DNA of 64,000 nt from Aquiflexum balticum DSM 16537 (GCF_900176595.1 NZ_LT838813.1:2370001-2434000); one strand, 5' to 3'. Positions 8,278 through 16,126 are shown, counted from the stretch's first letter. Numbers and translations: made by a program. The notes: a model not told the origin generated them from the letters alone.

Positions 8278-9404
8278 TTAACTTTTCTTGACTTATATCC
8301 AAATGCACCTAAAACCCAAAAGTATCCTATATAAACCAGATCGAAAAACGCTGACCAGAATACTTGAACTTTTCCTTCCAGTTTTTTCCTTGCCGATCGG
8401 AATACTGTTGTAATCAATATTGATCTTACAACAATAATACCCAATACTAAGAGTAAATGTTCCCATTGTTTATTTATTCCTAAAAAAATCAACAAACTGA
8501 TACCCGAAATCCAAAAGATTAAATGTGAAAAGGCATACCAGCCCACTTTTAATTTGTTTTTTCCTTTATAATATTTTCCTGCATGGAAGTGTCTTTTCTT
8601 TTGTGAAAAGTATGTCTTCCAGGTAGTTTTCGGTTCAGATAGCGTAATACTTTCAGGATTGACCACGACTGCGGTGTTTTTTCCATTGGCATAGAGATTT
8701 ACAAACAGATCATCGTCGCCACATTCTATTTGCCACAATCCTTTAAATGCTTTCTTATCCATAAAGAAACTTCTTCGGTAGCACAGATTTCTTCCAACCC
8801 CCATAAAAGGAGCATTCCAAAGTGCAAAGGAAATATATTGTATTCCGGTCCACAGGGTTTCGAATTGGATCCATTTATTGAGAAAACCCCCTTTTGAATC
8901 ATATTGGGAAAATCCCAAGGAAAATATTTTTCCACCGGTTCTTACAGGCGCAGTCATCAAGGAAATCCATTTTTCCGAAACCGGCCAACAATCGGCATCG
9001 GTCAAAAGAAGCACATCGTTTTTGGCTACCTTGATACCTAAAGTCATGGCATATTTTTTTGAGGTGACGTGACTGGGGGTATAATCCACTGTCACGGTCC
9101 TTAATTTGGGATACACTTCCATGAGTTTTTCCAATATCCTTTTAGTGCCGTCATAGGAGCGGTCATTGATTACCATCACCTCAAAATTGGGGTAATCCTG
9201 CTCAAAAAGTATGGGAATGAGTTTCTTTAAATTGGTTCGCTCATTGTGCGCGGCGATAAGAACTGTTACCCCTTCTTTTTCCGAGGAATCGGGTCCAGGA
9301 TTTGGTCGGTGAAAAAATGACAGTCTTCCGAATAAAATCAGGATATAAAATAGCTGGATTGCCAGTCCCACGAAAAAAACGATCCACAAAATTTCTATTA
9401 TCAT
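8268..9404 (-). CDS. Membrane glycosyltransferase, family 2
   Basis: A 378-residue GT-A fold transferase. An N-terminal membrane helix (IEILWIVFFVGLAIQLFYIL) is followed by the GT2 core: VTVLIAAHNE, INDRSYDG, the DxD-type TDADCW, GDDDLF, and KKRHFHAGKYY in the place of the QxxRW motif. Two or three more helices near the C-terminus complete the topology expected of cell-envelope or exopolysaccharide synthases. The start at 9404 (MIIEIL) is preferred to 9446, since a TATATTTG -7 element on this strand lies at 9423-9430. The sugar donor and acceptor are not known. Confidence 0.88.
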   Translation of the reverse strand: MIIEILWIVFFVGLAIQLFYILILFGRLSFFHRPNPGPDSSEKEGVTVLIAAHNERTNLKKLIPILFEQDYPNFEVMVINDRSYDGTKRILEKLMEVYPKLRTVTVDYTPSHVTSKKYAMTLGIKVAKNDVLLLTDADCWPVSEKWISLMTAPVRTGGKIFSLGFSQYDSKGGFLNKWIQFETLWTGIQYISFALWNAPFMGVGRNLCYRRSFFMDKKAFKGLWQIECGDDDLFVNLYANGKNTAVVVNPESITLSEPKTTWKTYFSQKKRHFHAGKYYKGKNKLKVGWYAFSHLIFWISGISLLIFLGINKQWEHLLLVLGIIVVRSILITTVFRSARKKLEGKVQVFWSAFFDLVYIGYFWVLGAFGYKSRKVKWK

Positions 9405-9422
9405 CCGATTATTATTGATGGG

Positions 9423-9430
9423 CAAATATA
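9423..9430 (-). promoter_or_regulatory. Possible -7 element for the glycosyltransferase-sigma operon
   Basis: Reads TATATTTG on the minus strand, matching TAnnTTTG. It would start transcription near 9418, downstream of the ATG at 9446 and upstream of the ATG at 9404, which is why the shorter start was chosen. No clear -33 element was found. Confidence 0.35.
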
Positions 9431-9465
9431 AAATCAATTTGAGCATTCATTTAAGAATAAGCTTA

Positions 9466-9473
9466 TATTTTTG
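9466..9473 (+). promoter_or_regulatory. Possible -7 element for tgt
   Basis: Reads TATTTTTG, matching TAnnTTTG. A TTTG lies at 9438-9441, but the gap of 24 bases is longer than the usual 19-21. Predicted transcription start is near 9480, about 60 bases ahead of the tgt ATG. Confidence 0.3.
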
Positions 9474-9540
9474 TGATTGGAAATAATGATAAAATATCCC
9501 GATACGATTATTATGGAAATCAGAGGAGAATCAAATTCGG

Positions 9541-10671
9541 ATGAAGTTTAAACTTGAAGTAACAGACCCAAAAAGTAAGGCAAGGGCAGGCATGCTTACC
9601 ACTGCCCACGGAGAAATTGAAACCCCGATTTTTATGCCTGTAGGCACGGCAGGTTCTGTCAAGGCCGTCCATCAGCGGGAATTGTCTGATGATATACATG
9701 CCCAGATTATTTTGGGAAATACCTACCATCTCTATCTCAGGCCAGGTTTGGATGTTCTGGAAAAAGCAGGTGGATTACATAAGTTCAACGGTTGGGGCAA
9801 ACCGATTTTGACGGACTCCGGTGGTTATCAGGTTTTTTCTCTGGCAAATAACAGAAAACTCACCGAAGAAGGGGCGATTTTCAAATCCCATATAGACGGA
9901 TCCAAGCATGTGTTCAGCCCGGAAGGGGTAATGGATATTCAGAGGATTATCGGTGCAGATATTATCATGGCTTTTGACGAATGTCCACCCTATCCCTGCG
10001 ACTACGAGTATGCAAGAAAATCCATGGAGCTGACCCACCGTTGGCTACAGCGATGTATAGATAGATTTGACAGCACAAAAGGCAAATATGGATATGAGCA
10101 AACCTTGTTCCCAATTGTGCAGGGGAGCGTTTTCAAAGATCTGAGAAAACAATCTGCGGAGTTTGTGGCCTCTTGTGAAAGAGATGGGAATGCCATCGGA
10201 GGGCTTTCAGTTGGGGAACCAGCTGAAATGATGTATGAAATGACCGAAATGGTCACTGATATTCTTCCAAAAGACAAACCCAGATACCTGATGGGTGTGG
10301 GAACTCCAGCCAATATCCTTGAGGCAATAGCTTTAGGGGTGGATATGTTTGATTGTGTGATGCCGACAAGAAATGCAAGGAACGGTATGCTTTTTACCTC
10401 AGAAGGTATCATCAATATCAGAAATGAAAAATGGAAAGAGGATTTCAGCCCGATAGACCCTTATATCAATTCTTACGTAAGTACATTTTATTCCAAAGCT
10501 TATCTCAGACACTTGGTCATCAGCAAAGAAATATTAGCAGCACAGATAGCCAGTATCCATAATCTGAGTTTTTATCTTTGGCTTGTTGGGCAGGCCAGAG
10601 AACAAATAAAAATCGGAAAATATGCTGATTGGAAAAACCTGATGGTAGAAAAAGTAAGCAGGAGATTGTAA
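9541..10671 (+). CDS. tgt: tRNA-guanine transglycosylase (queuine tRNA-ribosyltransferase)
   Basis: A 376-residue TGT, which swaps guanine 34 for preQ1 in tRNAs with GUN anticodons on the way to queuosine. The substrate-binding motif TDSGGYQVFSL includes D92, and the catalytic nucleophile D271 lies in MFDCVMPTRNARNG. The zinc site is unusual: where most bacterial enzymes have C-x-C-x2-C, this one has I309, S311 and S314 in DPYINSYVSTFYSKAYLRHL, while the fourth ligand, H340, remains. As far as I recall, other Bacteroidota TGTs share this loss. The remaining motifs make the assignment secure. Confidence 0.96.
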   Translation: MKFKLEVTDPKSKARAGMLTTAHGEIETPIFMPVGTAGSVKAVHQRELSDDIHAQIILGNTYHLYLRPGLDVLEKAGGLHKFNGWGKPILTDSGGYQVFSLANNRKLTEEGAIFKSHIDGSKHVFSPEGVMDIQRIIGADIIMAFDECPPYPCDYEYARKSMELTHRWLQRCIDRFDSTKGKYGYEQTLFPIVQGSVFKDLRKQSAEFVASCERDGNAIGGLSVGEPAEMMYEMTEMVTDILPKDKPRYLMGVGTPANILEAIALGVDMFDCVMPTRNARNGMLFTSEGIINIRNEKWKEDFSPIDPYINSYVSTFYSKAYLRHLVISKEILAAQIASIHNLSFYLWLVGQAREQIKIGKYADWKNLMVEKVSRRL

Positions 10672-10737
10672 ACATGAAATCGAGCATGACGAAAACGTCA
10701 AACTTTAAAATGATTATCTGCCATGCGAGATTCCATA

Positions 10738-10760
10738 GCCAGCCCCGACTAATCGGGGTG
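10738..10760. repeat. Small GC-rich hairpin between tgt and the LptF/G gene
   Basis: CCCCGA at 10743-10748 pairs perfectly with TCGGGG at 10753-10758 around a CTAA loop, and the flanking CCA/GG can extend it. No T-run follows on either strand, so it is not an intrinsic terminator. It resembles the CCCG/CGGG hairpin at 24750-24766 and is probably a small dispersed repeat. Confidence 0.4.
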
Positions 10761-10785
10761 GCCATTGAAAGAAAATTATAATCAC

Positions 10786-11859
10786 ATGAAAATTCTCGAC
10801 AAACTCATTATCAAAGATTTTCTCAAGACCTATTTTTTTGTGGTCCTGATGCTGATCATGATTGTCCTGGTATTGGATTTCACTGAAAAAAATGACGCGT
10901 TTATCAGAAATAATGTGCCTGCCAAGCATATACTCGTCTATTTGGGCAATTATGGGCTTTATCTCAACAACCTGTTGACTCCGATCACGGTGTTTATTTC
11001 CGTGATTTTCATTACCTCAAAAATGGCAGGGAGAACTGAAATCATCGCAATTTTAAGTAGCGGAACAAGTTTTGTGAGGATGTTATGGCCCTTCTTTATC
11101 GCTGCATCTATGATAGGCGTGGCCAGTTTTTTACTTAACGGTTGGGTTCTGCCCGGTGCAACAGCTGGAGTGACCGAATTTAAATCGCGCTGGTTGGAGG
11201 AGGATAAGTTCTATACACAGCAGAACATCCATATTAAAGTGGCCCCGGATCTATATGCTTATATTTCAAGATATTATACCTCGGGTAATACCGGATATAA
11301 TTTCACTTTGGAACAGATCAGAGATGGGGAATTATTGGCCAAGCTTTCTGCCGACCGTATAGTGTGGGATACAGCAATCAATTCCTGGTCAGCAAAAAAC
11401 TGGCGGATGAGAGTCCTTACGGATGAAGGCGAGGAATACACAGTGGGAGAGACGATGGATACTTTATTATCCATCACACCTAATGATTTTGATCTTCCCA
11501 GCAATCATCATGAAACATTAAAGTTACCCGAGCTTAGTAGACTGATTCATGTTTTGGAGGATAGGGGAGCGGATAATGTCAATTACTATAAGATTGAAAA
11601 ATATGTCAGGTTCATGTCACCATTTGCAGCGATAATCCTGACTTTCATTGGGGTGATAGTATCATCCCGAAAAACAAGAGGGGGGTCAGGGTTTCAGATT
11701 GCTTTGGGATTTTTACTGGCATTTATTTATATCATCATGTTTCTTTTGTCCAGGACCTTTGCAGAGGCGGGCACTACTTATCCCATTTTGTCGATTTGGT
11801 TGCCAAATATTGTTTTTGCCCTTACAGGATTACTGCTGTACAAAACTGTCCCGCGCTAA
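10786..11859 (+). CDS. LptF/LptG family LPS export permease
   Basis: A 357-residue YjgP/YjgQ-family permease. With LptB these form the inner-membrane ABC engine that pulls LPS out of the membrane toward LptC and LptA. The sequence starts MKILDKLIIKDFLKTYFFVV, typical of the family, with membrane helices near residues 12-33, 55-80 and 98-120, a central periplasmic beta-jellyroll part, and three C-terminal helices. The ATG at 10786 is chosen because it begins the conserved helix; the TTG at 10765 would only add an unlikely tail. Whether it is the F or G paralogue cannot be told. Confidence 0.88.
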   Translation: MKILDKLIIKDFLKTYFFVVLMLIMIVLVLDFTEKNDAFIRNNVPAKHILVYLGNYGLYLNNLLTPITVFISVIFITSKMAGRTEIIAILSSGTSFVRMLWPFFIAASMIGVASFLLNGWVLPGATAGVTEFKSRWLEEDKFYTQQNIHIKVAPDLYAYISRYYTSGNTGYNFTLEQIRDGELLAKLSADRIVWDTAINSWSAKNWRMRVLTDEGEEYTVGETMDTLLSITPNDFDLPSNHHETLKLPELSRLIHVLEDRGADNVNYYKIEKYVRFMSPFAAIILTFIGVIVSSRKTRGGSGFQIALGFLLAFIYIIMFLLSRTFAEAGTTYPILSIWLPNIVFALTGLLLYKTVPR

Positions 11860-12780
11860 ATGGAAGATCAGCCCATAATCAAAGATTATCTGATGCTCCA
11901 TTTTACTGTATTGATCTGGGGGTTCACCGCTATTTTGGGGCTGTTGATCAGTATTGGATCTTTGGAGTTGGTTTTTTTCAGGACGATGATAGCCACATTG
12001 ATTCTGGGACTGCTATTCATTTACAAAAAAACTCCCATTCGTATTCCTCAAAAAGAGCTGATTAAAATTGTAGTAACCGGGTTTATTATTTCCCTGCACT
12101 GGATTCTCTTTTTTTGGGCTGCCAGGATCTCTACTGCATCTGTATGTCTTGCGGGGATGGCGACCACCTCGTTATGGACAGCTTTGTTGGAGCCTATCGC
12201 CAACAAGAATAAGGTCAAGCCATTTGAAATATTTTTGGGTCTGATGGTTATAGGAGGGTTGTATGTGATATTCAGGTTTGAATTGGACTATTGGTTGGGT
12301 TTGGTGATGGCGATTGGTTCTGCATTCTTAAGTGCCGTCTTCACGGTTATCAATGGCAGGTTGACCAAAAGGCACAGTCCCTATATTCTGACTTTTTATG
12401 AGATGTTCGGGGCATTTGTTTTTGCGGCTTTGCTGTTACCGTTTTATGGCTATTTCTTTGCTTCGAATGGCCTTCAATTGATTCCCACTACGATGGATTG
12501 GTTATGGTTATTGATATTAAGCGGGATTTGTACGGTCTATGCTTTTTCGGTTTCCGTGGAATTGATGCGGCGGGTCACGGCCTTTGCTGTCAACCTGACC
12601 ATTAACTTGGAGCCGGTTTATGGGATCATCTTAGCTGTCTTGATTTTTGGGGAAAAAGAAAAGATGACCGGAGGTTTTTATTTGGGTACTTTGATTATTT
12701 TGATTTCGGTGTTGATGTATCCGGTGTATAATTATTGGAATAGGAGAAGAATTTTGAAAAAGAATCCATTGGGGGTTTAA
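11860..12780 (+). CDS. EamA/DMT family transporter
   Basis: A 306-residue drug/metabolite transporter superfamily protein with about ten membrane helices arranged as two EamA repeats (first roughly 10-145, second roughly 155-295). The typical end of a repeat is seen as LEPIANKNKV and again as LEPVYGIILAVLIFGEKEKM. Such proteins usually export amino acids, nucleosides or other metabolites, but the substrate cannot be predicted. Its ATG follows the LptF/G stop codon with no spacer (TAA then ATG), so it is cotranscribed with it. Confidence 0.88.
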   Translation: MEDQPIIKDYLMLHFTVLIWGFTAILGLLISIGSLELVFFRTMIATLILGLLFIYKKTPIRIPQKELIKIVVTGFIISLHWILFFWAARISTASVCLAGMATTSLWTALLEPIANKNKVKPFEIFLGLMVIGGLYVIFRFELDYWLGLVMAIGSAFLSAVFTVINGRLTKRHSPYILTFYEMFGAFVFAALLLPFYGYFFASNGLQLIPTTMDWLWLLILSGICTVYAFSVSVELMRRVTAFAVNLTINLEPVYGIILAVLIFGEKEKMTGGFYLGTLIILISVLMYPVYNYWNRRRILKKNPLGV

Positions 12781-12826
12781 AGGCTTTTTTTTGAAATTTT
12801 TTCCTGATCCAAAAAGGTATCTCTGT

Positions 12827-12940
12827 TTAAAAAACCGTCGCAGTTTTTCCGAGTTTATATTGGGCTATAAAATCTTTTGAGGTTGGTGCGGATACCGTTC
12901 CGGATTTGGCTGTGGCCACAAGTAATTTACCTTTAGTAAA
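12827..12940 (-). pseudogene. Possible fragment of an archaeal-type AAA ATPase gene
   Basis: A 37-codon frame on the minus strand, with no start codon, encodes LLVATAKSGTVSAPTSKDFI followed by AQYKLGKTATVF and a stop. This resembles the winged-helix part near the C-terminus of archaeal-type ATPases (ATPase_2 family), which in intact genes continues past this point. Both ends are missing. Its 5' edge runs into the palindrome at 12921-12945. The family match is from memory on a short stretch, so confidence is limited. Confidence 0.35.
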
Positions 12941-12957
12941 TTACTAAAAGTAAATTA
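12921..12957. repeat. Palindromic repeat at the edge of the minus-strand ATPase remnant
   Basis: AGTAATTTAC (12921-12930) and GTAAATTACT (12936-12945) are perfect inverted arms around the 5-base loop CTTTA. A third partial copy, GTAAATTA, follows at 12950-12957. It overlaps the 5' end of the minus-strand ATPase fragment. Confidence 0.7.
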
Positions 12958-12981
12958 TTTTAATCTCATAGTCCAAAAAAC

Positions 12982-13048
12982 ATAACTTTACGGGAATGTA
13001 ATCCCTTAAAGTTATAACTTTACGGGAATATAATCCTTTAAAGTTATA
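12982..13048. repeat. Two tandem copies of a 32-base palindromic repeat
   Basis: The unit is ATAACTTTA-C-GGGA, a 6-base A/T-rich centre, then TCCY-T-TAAAGTTAT, repeated with a 32-base period (AAC at 12984 and at 13016). Each copy folds back on itself with a 9-bp outer arm (ATAACTTTA/TAAAGTTAT) and an inner GGGA/TCCC. The differences between the copies are at the centre (ATGTAA versus ATATAA) and one C to T in the inner arm. The second copy ends inside the reading frame of the DUF4143 ATPase remnant. Confidence 0.8.
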
Positions 13049-13361
13049 TATCAGAGACTTCACTCCTTTGGCATTAAGGCAAGATGTAGGTGGTCTTTGG
13101 GAAAATTTTTTGGTCAGTGAACGGAAAAAGCAGAACTCTTATAAAGAAAGTTTGGAACGTAGCTATTTTTGGAGAACCAAGCAACAGCAGGAAATCGACT
13201 ATGTGGAGGAATTGGCAGGTAAACTAACTGCCTATGAATTCAAATGGAACCCCAAGAGAAATGTAAATTTCCCAAAAACCTTTACAAAAGAATATAGAAG
13301 TAAAAACCTCTTGGTCAACAAAGGAAATTTCAGGGAGTTTGTCGGAAGTAGAAATTGGTAA
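13041..13361 (+). pseudogene. C-terminal remnant of a DUF4143-type AAA ATPase
   Basis: About 107 codons matching the C-terminal DUF4143 domain of the common Bacteroidota AAA ATPases. Recognisable pieces are IRDFTPLALRQDVGGLWENF near the start, YFWRTKQQQEIDYVEE in the middle, and AYEFKWNPKR near residue 65 of the open frame. The P-loop ATPase half is absent: upstream the frame runs into the palindromic repeat and hits a stop codon (TAA at 13031). The TTG at 13068 is not a convincing start. The 3' end looks intact. Confidence 0.8.
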
Positions 13362-13374
13362 AGAGCCATAGGTA

Positions 13375-13797
13375 CTATTTCTCCTTTTCAAGAAATACAT
13401 TTCTCAAGTATTTATTTCTGATGTTTCTGTAGATATAAAAATCAGCATCTATACTGACGATTTCCTCAGTCGAGATTAATTCACTGGCTACCATTAGGCT
13501 TGCGTCGGCTAAATCCATAGGGACATCTGAATATTTTTCGGTATAGTGAATGATGATTTGAATATTTCCTTCCGACAAATCTACAAGGTGGAGTCCACCT
13601 CTTCTAATCCATTCCAAAAGGTTAAGCTGTGCCATGACACTGAAATCCAACATATGGCAAGCTTCAGTGATGACAGGCCAAGTTGCCCAGTAAGTGGCAT
13701 CGTTGTCCTTTAAAAAGTCTATAATTTTCGCATGATAACTATCTCTTTTGTTGAACAGCGCAATAAGAGGCCCCGCATCAATGAGTAAATTTCGCAT
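13375..13797 (-). CDS. PIN domain toxin (VapC-like)
   Basis: A 140-residue PIN-domain ribonuclease, the likely toxin of a type II toxin-antitoxin pair; such toxins cut specific RNAs, often tRNA. The four acidic residues of the metal site are visible: D7 (LLIDAGPL), E45 (VITEACHML), D98 (with D95, in MDLADASL) and D117 (SIDADF). Its ATG overlaps the end of the upstream RHH gene by 20 bases, the usual antitoxin-first arrangement. All catalytic residues are kept, so it appears functional. The gene is convergent with the ATPase remnant, 13 bases away. Confidence 0.88.
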   Translation of the reverse strand: MRNLLIDAGPLIALFNKRDSYHAKIIDFLKDNDATYWATWPVITEACHMLDFSVMAQLNLLEWIRRGGLHLVDLSEGNIQIIIHYTEKYSDVPMDLADASLMVASELISTEEIVSIDADFYIYRNIRNKYLRNVFLEKEK

Positions 13798-14023
13798 TCA
13801 ATTTCTCCTTTATTTTTTCTTTAAAGGTGCTCGAAAGATTTTCTTCTCCTTCAGCTATTCCAAATAAATCTTTGCCTAATTCAAATGCTGAAAAAGAAGA
13901 TTTACTCTTATCAAGATAAGCGGTTAAGGCATCTTTTACAATTTTTGATTTGGATACCCCTTCTTTTTTACTGAGAAATTCAAGTTTTTCCTCCAATTCT
14001 TTATCCAATCTGACGTTTAGCAT
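13778..14023 (-). CDS. Ribbon-helix-helix antitoxin for the PIN toxin
   Basis: An 81-residue CopG/RHH-type protein. The N-terminal MLNVRLDKELEEKLEFLSKK is the beta strand and first helix of the RHH fold, followed by EGVSKSKIVKDAL, the second helix. The C-terminal half (SAFELGKDLFGIAEGEE) is the flexible part that would wrap the toxin. It is expected to repress its own promoter. Starts at 14029 and 14044 are also possible; 14023 places the RHH strand at the very N-terminus, as is common. Confidence 0.82.
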   Translation of the reverse strand: MLNVRLDKELEEKLEFLSKKEGVSKSKIVKDALTAYLDKSKSSFSAFELGKDLFGIAEGEENLSSTFKEKIKEKLNAKFTH

Positions 14024-14129
14024 GAGCATGTATTTTTGTAACACAAATGTAATACAAAATTATGGCTGAATCTAAAGAATCTTAAATGAATTTATGGGAT
14101 TTAAAATTTTTATAACTGAATGTAAAATT

Positions 14130-14462
14130 TTACAGCCTCATCAAATCATCTAAAGTCTCAAGTGCTTTTTCCAATTCATTGGAGGAAATTTCACCTATTT
14201 TCCTGACCAACCTCTCTTTGGAAATTGATCGGATATGGAACATCATCAACTCTGAACTTTTGGTCAATCCGTTTCTATCATTGGGTTCTATTACAGGATT
14301 CCCTTGATAGTTTTTGATTTTGGAAGTAAGTGGTGCCGAAATTACCACAGGTAAATATTTGTTGAGCAAATTGCCACTCAAAATGACAATTGGCCTGAAC
14401 CCTGCCTGTTCACTTCCTTTGGTTGGATTCAGGTCTGCAAACCAGATTTCACCCTGCTTCAT
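14130..14462 (-). CDS. MazF/PemK family endoribonuclease toxin
   Basis: A 110-residue MazF-type toxin, a ribosome-independent mRNA interferase. The opening MKQGEIWFADLNPTKGSEQ, followed by GFRPIVIL with the catalytic R23, is a close family match, and APLTSKI supplies the T46/S47 pair that corresponds to the second catalytic position. Length is normal. The start overlaps the stop of the upstream antitoxin by 14 bases. Nothing suggests inactivation. Confidence 0.92.
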   Translation of the reverse strand: MKQGEIWFADLNPTKGSEQAGFRPIVILSGNLLNKYLPVVISAPLTSKIKNYQGNPVIEPNDRNGLTKSSELMMFHIRSISKERLVRKIGEISSNELEKALETLDDLMRL

Positions 14463-14691
14463 CCTCTATTTGTTTCAAATAGTCCGCCATTCCTTCTTCA
14501 GCCATCAGTAAAATATCCTCATCTTCGGCTGCTGATTTATAGGATTTGACATAGGCAGATCTCTTCAAATGTTCCAAATAAAGATTTAGCGCATTTTCAA
14601 TCAATTTGTTTTTGGGTAGCTCCAACTTCTTTGCCTGTTCAGCAAGTTTTGCCAGCAGTTCATCGGGAAGGGAAGTAGTGAATGTTGCCAT
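14449..14691 (-). CDS. Antitoxin for the MazF toxin (RHH-like)
   Basis: An 80-residue protein. The N-terminal half, MATFTTSLPDELLAKLAEQA then LPKNKLIENALNLYLEHLKR, fits a ribbon-helix-helix DNA-binding domain. The acidic C-terminal half (SAAEDEDILLMAEEGMADYL) would bind and block MazF. It overlaps the toxin gene, so the pair is one transcript and probably autoregulated. It differs clearly in sequence from the RHH protein of the neighbouring PIN pair, so the two systems are not recent duplicates. Confidence 0.85.
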   Translation of the reverse strand: MATFTTSLPDELLAKLAEQAKKLELPKNKLIENALNLYLEHLKRSAYVKSYKSAAEDEDILLMAEEGMADYLKQIEDEAG

Positions 14692-14731
14692 TTCTTATTT
14701 TTGATACGTAAATATAAAACATATTTATATT

Positions 14732-15538
14732 TTATAACAATCCTTCAAATGAAAAGTAAGTTTCAGGCCAGGAAATTTCTTTAGGGGCTTCACCAAACAA
14801 TCCAAATACTGCCGATCCCGACCCTGACATCGCTGCATAATAAGCACCCATCTCATAAAGTTGATTTTTGATACTAGCCAATTCCTGATACATGGGAAAA
14901 ATACTGGCCTCAAAATCATTGACCAAATGCGCTTTCCATAAGGTTTTATCTGCCAATATCTCCTTTAAGGATTCATTTGGTTTTTTGGGATTAACACCTG
15001 CATAAGCTTCTTTGGTGCCGATATGTATCGGTGGCTTGACCAATAGGATATGGTCTCCTTTCAGGTCGACTTCGACCGGTTCCAATATTTCCCCTCTTCC
15101 TGTAGCAATCTTGGGCGTATTTTGAATGAAAAAAGCGCAATCACTTCCAAGCTGTGCCGCATATTCCTCCAAAAACCAATCCTCCAAATAAAGTTCAAAA
15201 AGCTTGTTCATCAGTGTCAAAGCAAATGCTGCATCAGCAGAACCACCGCCTAATCCTGCACCCATTGGGATGTTTTTCAGCAGATGTATATGCACATGGG
15301 GAAGATCATTGAAATCCTTTCTCAGTAATTTTAAAGCCTTTAGAATTAAATTATCCTTCTCATCGCCAGGAATAGCAAGACCGGAAATATTAAAAACTGT
15401 CTTTTTGTCGACAATCATTTCCAATGCATCATAAAGCGGGATAGGAACCATACAGGTTTCGATGTCATGGTATCCGTCCTTTCTTTTTGCAGTAATGTGT
15501 AAACCTAAGTTGATTTTGGCATTTGGGAAACAGATCAT
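14732..15538 (-). CDS. ispE: 4-diphosphocytidyl-2-C-methyl-D-erythritol kinase
   Basis: A 268-residue GHMP kinase of the MEP isoprenoid pathway, phosphorylating CDP-methylerythritol at the 2-hydroxyl. Visible motifs are PNAKINLGL (residues 5-13), the ATP loop PMGAGLGGGSADAA (91-104) and, near the C-terminus, AAMSGSGSAVFGLF, the third GHMP motif. Length is slightly short for the family but complete. It is transcribed away from the ilv operon, with nearly 700 AT-rich bases in between. Confidence 0.95.
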   Translation of the reverse strand: MICFPNAKINLGLHITAKRKDGYHDIETCMVPIPLYDALEMIVDKKTVFNISGLAIPGDEKDNLILKALKLLRKDFNDLPHVHIHLLKNIPMGAGLGGGSADAAFALTLMNKLFELYLEDWFLEEYAAQLGSDCAFFIQNTPKIATGRGEILEPVEVDLKGDHILLVKPPIHIGTKEAYAGVNPKKPNESLKEILADKTLWKAHLVNDFEASIFPMYQELASIKNQLYEMGAYYAAMSGSGSAVFGLFGEAPKEISWPETYFSFEGLL

Positions 15539-16007
15539 TGATACGGTATTTGTTTGAAGACTGTAAATATGATTATAAAAAAGAAATCCTTGAAGTGAGA
15601 AGGCTGTCCAATTTTGAAAAATAACAATACATGAAGATTATGAGGAAGAAAAATGACACACCTCTCTCTATAATTTCCACGAACAATGGTATTCTTTATC
15701 ATATGCGCAAAACATCGGTCATCGGTCATCTGACATCCAATAATCAATACTTTTTAGATTTGATCAAGTTTAAAACAAAGAGTTGTTGAATATTCATCAT
15801 AATAAAATTTTAATTAAAAAAAACTCAATAAAATTCATTAGAGATTGAAAATAACGAAAATTGATATAATGTTTTGAAATAACTAAAAACTTTTCAAAAA
15901 TTTAAATTTATATTCTTTCAATTGATTGATATACAATAGTAAATTTTTATAAAAATATAAAAAGCAGTCTTAAAAATCATTTTTCTGTTTAAAAAAAGAA
16001 ACTAAAT
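15539..16007. other. AT-rich intergenic stretch, no gene seen
   Basis: Between ispE and the ilv promoter. The part from about 15775 to 16010 is strongly AT-rich with many A and T runs. Short frames here have no protein-like features. It may hold upstream regulatory sites for either operon, but I could identify none. Confidence 0.5.
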
Positions 16008-16039
16008 ATTGTAAGTATGGAAATTGGGGTTTAATATTG
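16008..16039 (+). promoter_or_regulatory. Predicted promoter of the ilv-leu operon
   Basis: ATTG at 16008-16011 (one mismatch to TTTG), a 20-base spacer, then TAATATTG at 16032-16039 (one mismatch to TAnnTTTG). Transcription would begin near 16046, about 26 bases before the leader-peptide ATG. Position and spacing are right, but each box has one mismatch. Confidence 0.45.
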
Positions 16040-16071
16040 TGTCAACAAAATCAAAAAGAAATCATAACCAC

Positions 16072-16125
16072 ATGTTTAACATAGTCACTCCCTTAAGTTT
16101 TATTATTCTCATTTGTAATAAATGA
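16072..16125 (+). CDS. Branched-chain amino acid leader peptide
   Basis: A 17-codon open frame, MFNIVTPLSFIILICNK, ending in TGA at 16123-16125. Eight of its codons are for Ile, Val or Leu: I4 (ATA), V5, L8, and the run I11-I12-L13-I14. Its position just ahead of an antiterminator/terminator pair and the ilvD gene is that of the leader peptides which control ilv and leu operons in proteobacteria. When charged Ile or Leu tRNA is short, the ribosome would stall at codons 11-14. The peptide itself has no other expected role. Seen directly in the sequence; function inferred. Confidence 0.8.
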   Translation: MFNIVTPLSFIILICNK

Positions 16126-16126
16126 C

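Noticed and set aside
12781-14731. The accessory island considered as a prophage or integrative element.
   Set aside because: No integrase, phage genes or attachment repeats are visible; it is too small and holds only remnants and toxin-antitoxin pairs.
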